From: Halicephalobus mephisto
Taxonomy: Eukaryota > Nematoda > Chromadorea > Rhabditida > Panagrolaimidae
Assembly: GCA_009193035.1 (NCBI GenBank)
Contig: SWDT01000003.1
Location: forward strand, 434,001 to 498,000
Direction: 5' to 3'
DNA length: 64,000 bases
The translations under genes were made by a program, and so were the position numbers. How positions within the stretch are numbered: the stretch's first letter is position 1; each line of letters opens with the position of its first letter. Positions 35,056 through 45,462 of this stretch are shown here, piece after piece. A model generated the notes under the pieces. It was given only the letters and a program-made list of their open reading frames with translations. It ran no database searches and had not been told where the DNA came from.

Positions 35056-35830
35056 TTTTATAAACTATATCATCCAGACCAAAAATAAAATGTTTTATCT
35101 GGCATTCATAACTTCTTCAATCCGAGAAAATCCAGTCGAAATTAACCTAAAATCACTTAAATCTAAATTCAAACCAAATGTCACACGAAAGAAAATCGAT
35201 GATGTAAAATAAAGTTGAAAATAAGAATCAAAAGAAAAACCAACGTTATCGGTCAAAATCAATGAAAAAAAGACGGCCATCTATGGAGTATAGTCGTACA
35301 AACAACAATAAACCCGTAAAAAATAATTTTCAAAAATAAAAAAAAATAAAACTAAATAATTTTTAAAAATTAAAAAAAATAAAACTAAATAATTTTTAAA
35401 AATAAAAAAAATAAAAAAAAAATAAAACTAAATAATTTTCAAAAATCTAAAAACTAATAAATAAAAATAATTTTCAAAAATTAAAGAAATAAAACTAAAG
35501 AATTTTCAAAAATCTTTTAAAAAATGTAAATTTCGAATAGAAAATATTTTAAAATTAAGTAAATTTGAATTAAAAATAATTTTAAAAATAAAATTATTTT
35601 AAAAATATGTAAATCTTGATTAAAAGTAATTTTAAAAATAAAATTTTTATAAAAAATTATTTTAAAAGTATGTAAATCTCGATTAAAATAATTTTAAAAA
35701 TAAAATTTCAAATAAAAGTAATTTTAAAAATAAAATTTTTATAAAAAATTATTTTAAAAATATGTAAATCTCGATTAAAAGTAATTTTAAAAATAAAATT
35801 TCAAATAAAAGTAATTTCAAAAATGCATGA
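35056..35830. other. 5' flank of PLD and AT-rich arrays
   Basis: 35056-35290 is unique and may hold the PLD promoter/outron: on the minus strand GATTTTAGG near 35145 could be an acceptor 90 nt before the ATG. A 61-codon minus-strand frame (35281-35095) lies there; it would be an upstream ORF at most. 35320-35830 is low-complexity AATAATTTTCAAAAAT and TAATTTTAAAAATAAAAT arrays. Confidence 0.45.
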
Positions 35831-35989
35831 GTCAAACGGAGGAGTTTTCGATCAATGAATAATTCGAAAATCCGTCAACAAACGCAAATCTTTTTAGTTA
35901 AAGAAAGAAATAACGTAAAATCAACAAAAAAGTAAAAACCGGAAATCAAAAAAATTAAGTTTGAAATTATAAATTTTTTTTTCAAACAA

Positions 35990-36400
35990 GTGGAACTGTT
36001 GGGCCGTACGACAGCTGCTCCCCAGCGACGTTTGCTCCCCGTTTTTTATCTTTTTTAAATTCTTCCTAATTTCGAAATTCTTTCTTTTTAAATTAATTTT
36101 TTATTTAATTCAGATATAAGTTACTCTAATTATAAAAAAATTAATATAAAAACAAAATAAATGAGATAAATATTGCGAAATAAAAAAAGAAATAAGTGTC
36201 GCAGTTCCCCAGCGACGTTTGTTCCCCATTTTTTACTTTTTCAATTTTCCCTAATTTTTAAATTCTTTCTTTTTAAATTAATTTTTTATTTAATTCAGAT
36301 ATGAGTTACTTTAATTATAAAAAAAAGTAATATAAAAACAGAATAAATGAGATAAATATTACGAAATAGAACAAATGCCGTACAACCGAACCGTTGGCGT
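35990..36400. repeat. Two-copy direct repeat, unit about 185 bp, GC-richer core
   Basis: CCCCAGCGACGTTTG occurs at about 36021 and 36207, followed in both by TTCCCC/CTCCCC, a T run, and AATTAATTTTTTATTTAATT. Preceding it are the words CCGTACGACAGCTGC (36006) and, after copy 2, GCCGTACAACCGAACCG. No open frame accepted. Confidence 0.75.
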
Positions 36401-38140
36401 TTGGAACAATTTGCCAAAAAAGCCAGAACATATAAAATTAAAAATTCGGTTAACTGACAAAAAACTTTTTTGTATTATTTTTTATTGTAAAAAAACACAT
36501 AATATCTAACTTAAAAATAATAAAAAAGAAATATTTGGTTTCAAATATAATAAAGATAAATTTAAAAAATAATGGATTAACTGGTCAAGGATTAAAAAAT
36601 CTAAAAAAAAAATTAAAATTAAAAAAAAAATAAGAAAATCTAAAAAAAAATAAAAATAAAAAAAAATAAGAAAATCTAAAAAAAATTTAAATTTTAAAAA
36701 ACTTAAAAATTTTTAAAAATGTACAAAAATTTTTTTAAATTTAAAATTGTAATATTTTATTTAAAATCGATAAAAAACGAAATATCTAGTTTGGAAAATG
36801 ATGAAAAATAATATTTGATTTAAAAATAACGAAAAAATTTAATTTTAAAAAATATAATTTAATATTGGATCGACTAGTCAGATATTCAAAAAAGTTATTT
36901 TTATTTTTTAATGTAATTTTTGATTTAAAAATAATATTTAATTTTAAAATTATTTTTTAAAGAATTTTAATTTAAAAATTATTTAAAAAAGTAAAATTTT
37001 ATTAAAAAATTTAAAAAATTTATTTTTATTCTTCTTAAAAATGTAATTTTTGATTCAAAAATATTAAAAAAAAATAATAAAAAAAAATAATATTTAATTT
37101 AAAAATAATTTAAAAAAGTAAAATTTTATTAAACAAAACCGAAAAATTGATTATATGATCAAAAATCGGAAAAACTGTTTTTATTTTTTAAAAAACGTAA
37201 TATTTGGCTCAGGAAAGAACAAAAAACGAAATATCTGGCTTGACAAATAGTAAAAAGTAAAATTTCAAAGAGCAGGTGCGAGTTGGAAAAACTGACTTTT
37301 TTAAATAAATTTTTCAACGATATAATTCATTTTAAAATAATTTTAAAGAATGATTTTATTAGAAAAAAAAATAGTTTAAAAAATGATTTTATTAGGAAAA
37401 AAATAATTTAAAAAAAAAATGATTTTTATTGAAAAAAAAACAAATTTAAAAAAAAAATGATTTTATTGGAAAAAACAAATTTTAAAAAAGTGGTTTTATT
37501 AGAAAAAGCAAATTTTAAAAAAAGGAAAAAAGTGGTTTTATTGAAAAAAACAAATTTAAAAAAAGAAAAAAATGATTTTTATTGAAAAAAAAAACAAATT
37601 TAAAAAAAAATGATTTTATTAGAATAAAAATTATTTTAAAAGAAAGAAAAAAAAATGGTTTTATTGTAAAAATAATTTTAAAAAAGTGGTTTTATTGAAA
37701 AAAAACAAATTTAAAAAAAGAAAAAAATAATTTTATTGTAAAAAATAATTTAAAAAAAATGGTTTTATTGTAAAAAATAATTTAAAAAAAAATCTAACAG
37801 AAATTGATTAATTTTTGCATATATGCCGCTCTTCCGACCAGCTCGATTCTCAGACGGAAAAAAGACAAACAAGTTTGTTCCAGTGAGAAGGAAAGCCCGA
37901 TTTTCCTGGTGAGAATAGCAAAAGTGACAATGCACGCGCTCTTCAAAGACCGATTTTCCAAAAATTTTTTGTTACAGAAAAATTTATTTTTTTTTTAAAA
38001 TAAAAATAAAATAATAATAACTTCCAAATTTTGATCAAAAAAAATTTTAAAATTTAATTTTAAATTTAAAAAAATTAAAAAAAATTAAATTTTTTTGTTT
38101 TTTTTTTTTAATTTTTTTTGTTTTTTTTTTTAAATTTGAA
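36400..38140. other. AT-rich intergenic sequence between the kinase and PLD genes
   Basis: Mostly AAAATAATTTAAAAAA-type low complexity. 37340-37800 is a run of about 45-bp units with ATTTTATTGAAAAAAACAAA. A unique island at 37805-37980 has an open 64-codon plus-strand frame, but no protein-like pattern or splice context, and is not called a gene. Confidence 0.5.
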
Positions 38141-38146
38141 AAATTA

Positions 38147-38152
38147 TTTATT
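38147..38152 (-). promoter_or_regulatory. Polyadenylation signal AATAAA, kinase gene
   Basis: A perfect minus-strand AATAAA begins only about 12 nt after the TGA, implying an unusually short 3' UTR. Confidence 0.5.
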
Positions 38153-38163
38153 TTTTACAGAAA

Positions 38164-41100
38164 TCATACAGTAACGATTTCAGAATCCCAATCGTCGAAG
38201 ATTTCTGGAGATTTTTCGTCTTCGCAGATTTCTGGTCCTGAAGCGAATTCGAAACTGCTGAATACAGTATCTGCACCAGGAGTTCTGGAGTTGGATATTC
38301 CATCGAGATAACCGTAATCACAAGTCTGGGCTTCCAAAAAAGAAGCCAGTTCTGTTCTGAGATCGAGGAAAGTCGGTCTTTTTTTAGGGTCGTCGTTCCA
38401 GCACTTGAAAGTTATTTTTGATCTAAAGTTTCCATTTTTCACAAATTATCAAATAAGTAAAAAATAAAGCAGTAGGAAAAAATATAAGATGAAAAAAAAT
38501 ATAAGATGGAAAAAATATTAAACCAATTATAGTATTTCGAAATCTTGCATAATGTTGTCATCACCATTGCTTAGAAGCCTGAGCCAAATCCCAAAATCCG
38601 ATTTCCACACAATTAGTGATTTATTTCATATTTTATATTTCTTCCTATTATATTTTTGGCAGTAAGAAAAATATTAAACCAATTATGATATCCCGAAATC
38701 TTACATAATGTTGTCATCACCATTGCTTAGAAGCCTGAGCCAAATCCCAAAATCCGATTTCCACACAATTAGTGATTTATTTCATATTTTATATGTCTTC
38801 CTATTATATTTTTGGCAGTAGGAAAAATATTAAACCAATTATGATATCTCAAAATCCGATTTCCACACAATTAGTGATTTATCTCATATTTTATATTTCT
38901 TTCTCTTATATTTTTAACAGTAAGAAAAAATATTAAACCAATTATAGTATTTCGAAATCTTGTATAACATTGTCATCACCATGGCCTAGAAGCCTGAGTC
39001 AAATCCCAAAATCCGATTTTCACACAGTTAGTGATTTATTTCATATTTTATATTTTTTCCTATTATGTTTTTAACAGTAAGAAAAAATATTAAACCAATT
39101 ATGATATCCCAAAATCTTGCATAATATTGTCATCACCATTGCTTAGAAGCCTGAGCTCAATCCCAAAATCCGATTTCCACACAATTACTCATTTATCTCA
39201 TATTTTATATTTTTTCCGTTTTTAAAAAATAATTATTATAAAATTCAAAAATTTTTTATAAATTTTAAATTTTTGAGATTTTAGAAATATTAACAAAGTT
39301 CTAAATTTCTCTAGAAGCTTCTGTGGGATTCTAGAATTTTCTACAGAATTTTAGGAGGATTCTACAGTGTCTCAGAAAGCTTCAGAAAATTCTACAATAT
39401 TTAGAAAAAATTTTAAACCCTTCTACAGTACCCTAGGAAAATTCCAGAAGATTTTACAGTACCTAAGAAAAGATTTTAAAGGTTTCTACAGTACCCTAGG
39501 AAAATTTCAGAAGATTCTAGAAACCTTTACAGTACCTTAGAAGTATTTCAAAAGATCCTACAGTACTCTAGGAAACCTCTACAATACCCTAGGAAAATTT
39601 CAGAAGATCCTACAGTACCTTAGAAGCATTTCAAAAGATCCTACAGTACTCTAGGAAGCTTCTACAGTACCCTAGAAGTATTTCAAAAGATTTTACAATA
39701 TCCTAGAAAAACTCAAAAAAATTTTAAATATTTTAAGAAGTTTCAAAAAATTCCAGAAATTCCTACAGTATTCTATTACGTTCTGAAAACTTCCATAAGA
39801 CCCTAAAAGCTTCCAGAAATCTTCCCAAAAGCTTCCAACGGATTTTTAAGGATTTAATTTTTGAAAAAGTCCAAAAATAACTTACAGTTCCTCAGGGGTT
39901 GTTTCCGGAAGTTCCAATCTTCTTCCTTTCCTGACAAATTCGAGCATTTCTTCGTTGGATAAAGTACTATAAGGGATAATTCCGCAAGAAAGAATTTCGA
40001 AAATTAAAATTCCAAAAGACCAAACATCTGATTTCTCGGAAAACACTCTGTCCAAAATTGCCTCAGGGCTCAGCCATTTAATCGGGAGTTTTTTCGTGAC
40101 AGATCCGACATAAGTGTAAGACCGATCGCAATTGCAACAAAGTCCGAAATCCGTTATCTTGACCCTCAAATCCGAAGTCAAAAGCACGTTTCTCGCGGCC
40201 AAATCTCGATGAACAAGTTTCATTTCCGATATGTGGTTCATTCCGTTTGAAATTTGCCATAAAATTCTATAAATTTCCAAAATTGGAGGAATATCATTAG
40301 TATTTCTGAATGATTTCGACCAATTCAGAAGGTCTTTTTCAACAAGTTCGAAAATTAAACACGGAAAATCCCGGGCAAGGGACCACCCGAGGAAAGCACA
40401 CAGGTTCGGGTGGTGCCCCAGGGCCAGCACGGCCTCGATTTCGTTGTAAAATTGTTCAGAATCTTTAAAATTGTAACAAAGCGAAGTCTTAACTGCCACA
40501 GGACATTGTTGAAAATTTTGAGTTTCTATTTTTTTAATCAATTCTGCCAGAGGCGATTTAGAATTCAAAAATCCTTTAAAAATCGTCGCTGAAGATCCTT
40601 TTCCAATTACGGTAGTGAAATCGATGAATAAATTCAAATTTGAAATTTTCCAATTTTTTAATTTTCGATTATTTTGAAAAATTTTCGTCGAAGAATCTAC
40701 AGTATCCCCCGGACGGAGCCGAGGAGCACTCGTGGACGAAATTTGGGTCGTTCTTCTGTTTAAAAATTTTTCGAAATTTCTGATAAAACTTAATTCTGAA
40801 AGAACGAACATGAGGATCAGAGAAAAAAAAACATATCCGATCAGAATTCCGCCGATGGTCGTCCAGTCGGATTCTGAAGTCGGATTTCGGACTTTTTCGG
40901 AAGGACTTATAGAAGCAGAATCCGTTTTTTCCAGACAGGGTCCGACAAGTTTCAAAAACGTCCGGTTTCTGAAGTCGCCGACGACCACGTGAGAGGCCCT
41001 TTCAGAAGCGTTCTCCGGATTCAGAATCCTAGAAGTCACAGTTTCGAAAATTACATTTTCGTCCAAAAAATTCTCAGAATCTGAATGAATGTAAAATTCC

Positions 41101-43174
41101 AAATGATTTTCGTCAGAATCCGCCACAGCTCCAACCGAATCAAATACAGTAACCACACAAGTAGGGTAGTAGTCCCCGAGGTAGAAGTTGAATTGCTCGA
41201 TCGAATCCGGGGCCTTCAGAATCCAGTCAGCCAATCTTGAATAAAATTTTTCATCGCAACTTTGAGTGATCGGTTCTGAAAATAAAAAAAAAATTTTAAA
41301 TTAAAAAAATAAAAAAAATTTTAAATTAAAAAAAATAAAAAAATAAATTTTAAAAATAAAAATAAATTTTAAATTTAGAAAAATAAAAAAATAAATTTTT
41401 AATTTTAAAAATCGAAAAATTTGTTTTAATTTTTTTTATTTTAAAAATTGAAAAATCTCGAAAGTTGGATTAAATTTTAAGTTTTCTAAAATTGTTAAAT
41501 TTTTGGAAATCTTTGAAATTTAGGAAATTCTCGAAATATTATGTTAGATTTTTGAAGATTCTAAGTTTTTCACAGATAAATAATTTTTTTAGAAACTTTT
41601 ATGATTCTGAAAAGTTTCATGATCATAATTAAATTTTTGAATTTTTTATATCATTTATTTTTCCAACTTTCATATAATTCTAAAAAGTTTGAAAAGTCTC
41701 AACTAGGTTCTAGAATTTTTTATATTATTTATTTTTTCAGAAAATTCACGTAATTCTAAAAATTTTAAGAATTTCAACTAGGTTTTAGAAGATTCTAGAA
41801 TTTATATTATTTATTTTTTTAGAAAATTCACGTGATTTTAAAAATTTTCATGATTACATATTGAACGTTAGAAGATTTTTGAATTTTTTATATTATTTAT
41901 TTTTTCAGAAAATTCACATGATTCTAAAAATTTAAGAATCTCAACTAGGTTTTAGAAGATTTCAAAAAATTTCATGATTACATATTGAATTTTAGAAGAT
42001 TTTTGAATTTTTTTATATTATTTTTTTAGAAAACTCACGTGATTTTAAAAAATTTCATAATTATATATTGAATTTTTGAATTTTTTATATTATTTATTTT
42101 TCCAAAAACTTCACGCGATTTTAAAAAATTTCATAATTATATATTAAATTTTTGAATTTTTTTATATTATTTATTTTTTAAAAATTCACGTGATTTTTTA
42201 TGAATAAATACCGTATTACCCACCGTTATGATCAGTCGTGTCCAAAAACAAAGAAATCAAAAAATTAAAGTACGTAATTGTGTATCCTTCCAAGTTCGGA
42301 ATCGGAAAAAATAATTCTAATTGATAATTTGAAAAATAAATCAACAAAGAAATTTCGTAATAATCAGTGGTGTTTATTAATCTGCAGATTCCGTCGTCAA
42401 AAATGTTCGATGAAAAATTTAATAAATTTAAATTTTCATTTTTTAATTCAAAAAAAATTCTAACAGGAGAAAAAAAATTTTCAAAATTAAAATCTGAAAA
42501 AATTTTTTTTATTTTTTATAAAAAAAAATAAAATTACCGATATCTTGATTTAAAAATTTTTTTCTGGATTCGGATAAATTAAAATTTTTTTTTTCAAAAA
42601 TTTGAATTGGAATTTTTGAATTTTTAAAAAAATTTTTCGGAATAAAATTTTGATTAAAAACGAATAAATTTACAAAAGTGGTGTTTAATCCTTCCAAAAT
42701 TACGTTTTCTAACAAATTTGAAATATTCGGAAAAAAATAATTTGATAAAATCGAAATTTGTTTTTTTTTAATTTTTCCAAAAGGATTTTGCTGATTATTC
42801 GAGATCACGGCGGAGACGTAGGAGAGCTGCCAGGTGATGTCGAGAAAGTCCTTCGATGCCAGAGTACTGTAATACAGTACATCCTTGAAGTAAGTCGAAT
42901 TCAGAATTTCCTGAATTCTGTAAGTCGTGTTTGAATAAATTGTGAAATCTTCTTTTGATTGTCCAAAAAACATCAAACATGGAAAATTCCGAATTTTTGG
43001 AAGACACGTAAAACAGGAAACTTGGATTTCGAGGTAAAAGTTAATCAAATCCAAAACTTCTTCTACCGTAGTCGTGTTCAATACAGTAACCAAAACATAA
43101 GCTTCTTGATCAGGAGCAATTATTTTTCCACAATTAACAAAATTCAAAAAAATAAAAAAAATAAAAAATTTCAT
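38164..43174 (-). CDS. Receptor-like protein tyrosine kinase, 4 exons, 851 aa
   Basis: Exons in transcript order are 43174-42538, 42493-42224, 41275-39886 and 38422-38164; phases 1, 1, 2 join. Residues 1-17 are a signal peptide (MKFFIFFIFLNFVNCGK). The ectodomain of about 425 residues has several Asn-X-Ser/Thr sites and scattered cysteines but no domain I recognise. One transmembrane helix lies at about 443-465 (IGGILIGYVFFSLILMFVL). The kinase domain runs from about 525 to 800: loop GKGSSATIFKG, VAVK (Lys565), HRDLAARN (Asp660), DFG (678-680), KWLSPEAI, SDVWSFGILIFEI and CWNDDPKKRPTF. HRDLAARN and KWLSPE mark tyrosine kinases. The short tail is acidic (GPEICEDEKSPEIFDDWD). It resembles nematode-expanded receptor kinases of the KIN-15/16 type, an impression only. 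The glycine loop has Ala in place of its third Gly. Ligand unknown. Confidence 0.88.
38460..39230 (-). repeat. Tandem array, unit about 155 bp, about 5 copies, in kinase intron 3
   Basis: Shared words (plus strand) are AATATTAAACCAATTATGAT, ATTGTCATCACCATTGCTTA, GAAGCCTGAGCCAAATCCCA and AAAATCCGATTTCCACACAA. One copy (near 38830) lacks the central part. Confidence 0.9.
39300..39830 (-). repeat. Degenerate CTACAGTACCCTAGGAAA array in kinase intron 3
   Basis: About 15 short units containing TACAGTACCCTAGGAAAATT or TTTCAAAAGATCCTACAGTA. It continues to just before the exon 3 donor. Confidence 0.75.
41290..42200 (-). repeat. Tandem array, unit about 85 bp, about 7 copies, in kinase intron 2
   Basis: From 41600 onward the words TTTTTATATTATTTATTTTT, AGAAAATTCACGTGATTCTA and TCATGATTACATATTGAA recur. 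CACGTG (an E-box) is thus repeated several times. 41290-41600 is low-complexity AT sequence. Confidence 0.75.
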
Positions 43175-43370
43175 TTTTAAAAAAAGAAAAATAAGATCGT
43201 ACAAGATCGAAAAAACGGAGTGTTTGTCGATCCAATAGTGGTCTTCATCCTTAAGAAGCTTATCAATTTTTTTTTTTCATTTTAAGTTTACATTCGCCTT
43301 CCGTTTTTTCGTCGTTGTTCGATGATCAATTACGTGCGAATTAATGGTGATAGAAATCAAACTTGAATAA
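43175..43370 (-). promoter_or_regulatory. Probable promoter of the kinase gene
   Basis: A unique, non-repetitive block directly upstream of the kinase start. The minus strand contains TTGATAAGCTT (43256-43266), a GATA-factor-type site about 85-90 nt before the ATG. No splice acceptor is close to the ATG. Confidence 0.4.
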
Positions 43371-43810
43371 AAATAATATTCTCAAAAATTCCATATATAT
43401 TAAACTTGTTTAAAATAGTAATCTAAAACCTAAATTATACTTTATAGTAATTTTATAAAAAAGTTATTTAAAAATAAAAAAATTTATATATAAAAACTTA
43501 AATTTTCACACTTTTTTAAGTTCTTAAAAAATTCGATTTATATATTAAACTTGTTTAAAATAGTAATCCAAAACCTAAATTATACTTTATAGTAATTTTA
43601 TAAAAAAGTTCTTAAAAAATAACGAAATTTATATATGAAAACTTAAATTTTCATACTTTTTTAAGTTCTTAAAAAATTCCATATATATTAAACTTCTTTA
43701 AAATAGTAATCTAGAACTTATGTTATACTTTATAGTAATTTTATAAAAAAGTTCTTAAAAAATAAAAAAATTTATATATAAAAACTTAAATTTTAACTTA
43801 TTTTTGGTTA
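43370..43810. repeat. Tandem array, unit about 150 bp, 3 copies
   Basis: Words are TTAAACTTGTTTAAAATAGT, CTTTATAGTAATTTTATAAA and AAATTTATATATAAAAACTT. It lies between the divergent kinase and V-ATPase genes. Confidence 0.85.
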
Positions 43811-45430
43811 CTTTTCAGAAGTCTAATTAAAGAATTATAATCAGCTTGAAATTCCAATCTGATTAAAAATAATTATCAAAGTTTGATCAAATCAAAATAA
43901 AAAATTAAGTGAATCCAAAAATAGAATTCAAACGGGAAAATTTTATACATTTTTTCATTCGTAAAAATTTAACTTAAAATATAAAAATTGAAATTTTAGC
44001 TTTCGACAAATTTACAGATATACAAATAAAAAAGCGTAAATTACAACGACTCTAAAGTACCAAATGGATTATATTCAATGAATCCGTAAGTTTGACCTTC
44101 AGAACCCGGATTCTCACTTCAGATTCAGAATCTACGAGCTCGAGTACTTCATTATGAGCACTTGTTCAAATTTAAAAATATACAGAATTGCTTATGAGAT
44201 GTTTATGTTCCAAATATTTGTGTCCCAAAATCTACTTTTCGATTCTGAAATCAGATTTGAGCAAAAAGTACTTTTAATAGTGTAATCATACCCGTAGATT
44301 CTGAATCTGAAGTCAGATTTGAGCAAAAAATACTTTTAATAATGTAATCATACTCGTAGATTCTGAATCTGAAGTCAGAATCGATAATCAACTTGCAGAA
44401 TCCTGGATTCTGGGTTGTAAGACTTATGTCTTTGATATTTGTATCTAGATTGTGTATTTTCCGATTCTGAAGTCAGATTTGAGCAAAAAGTACTTTTAAT
44501 AATGTAATCATACCCGTAGATTCTGAATCTGAAGTCAGAATCCTGGATTCTGAAAATCAACCTCCAATTCTAAAAACATCCAAAATTTTATGTTTAAACT
44601 TTTAAAAAATATAAAATTATTTTAAATATTTTGAATATTTTTGAATTAAAGTTGTCAAAAATGAGACACAAATGTCACATAAGTTTTTAGTCAAATAATG
44701 ACTCAAATTTTAAAAATATTCAGTACAGTTTGCAATGTAAAGATAATTTATGAGTAATAATCAGGTGTGTACCGAAGGTGGAAAAATGATTATACATCTC
44801 TAAACTCCAAAAAATTCCAAAAATTAAAAAAATTAAAAAAAAAATTAAAATTTTCATATTTTTAAAAAAATATAAAATTAAAATTTTCATATATTTTTAA
44901 ATAAAAAACTAAAAAAATAAAAATTCTCATATTTTTCAAAATTTAAAAAAATAACAAAAAATTCTGTAAATTTAGAAAATTTTTTTTATTATTTTTAAAT
45001 TTCAAAAAAGTTTTTTTTATTTTTCGAATTTAAATTTCTTTTGTTATTTTTATTTTTTAAAAGTTTTTTAAATTTAAAAAAATCGAAAAAAAAGTAATTT
45101 ATATTTTTTTAAAGTTTTTTGAATTTAAAAAATCGAAAAAAAAGTAATTTTTATTTTTTTAAAGTTTTTTAAATTTAAAAAAATCGAAAAAAAAGTAATT
45201 TTAAAAAAAAATAAGTGATTTTTTGAGGTCCGAAAAATATTCCTAAAGTACTTTTATACGAGTCCCTTTTGCTTCTAAAATTTTTCCAAGATAAATTTTT
45301 GATAAAAGTAATGATTTAAATTCCGAGAAAGCAAAATTGGAAGATAACGAAAAATGAGTCCTTGTCATTTTTCGTTTTTCTTTTTCCTCGAATGGTCGTT
45401 ATTTTTCATTAATTTCGATTTTTATTTTTT
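43810..45430. other. Intergenic region upstream of the V-ATPase gene
   Basis: 44230-44570 carries about three units with AGATTCTGAATCTGAAGTCA and AAAAAGTACTTTTAATAATG, related to the array at 10770-11345. 44820-45210 is low complexity. 45230-45430 is a unique block that probably contains the V-ATPase promoter or outron and a perfect hairpin, annotated separately. Confidence 0.55.
45346..45376 (+). promoter_or_regulatory. Perfect 12-bp inverted repeat upstream of V-ATPase subunit a
   Basis: AACGAAAAATGA, the spacer GTCCTTG, then TCATTTTTCGTT. It lies 55 nt before the splice acceptor at 45432 and 86 nt before the ATG, so it would be in the outron or core promoter. It could bind a dimeric factor or fold in RNA; function not shown. 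Confidence 0.45.
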
Positions 45431-45432
45431 AG
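45423..45432 (+). promoter_or_regulatory. Splice acceptor 30 nt before the V-ATPase start (candidate trans-splice site)
   Basis: TATTTTTTAG is followed by a 30-nt leader and the ATG at 45463. No upstream exon recognised. Confidence 0.4.
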
Positions 45433-45462
45433 GAAAAAATCGAACAAATTTGATCCTTCAAT

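Noticed and set aside
35095..35281. 61-codon minus-strand ORF just upstream of PLD
   Set aside because: Low complexity (F/S-rich) and in the position of the PLD leader or outron; at most an upstream ORF.
37804..37998. 64-codon plus-strand frame in a unique island
   Set aside because: No recognisable pattern, no acceptor and donor context, and it runs into a T-rich tract.
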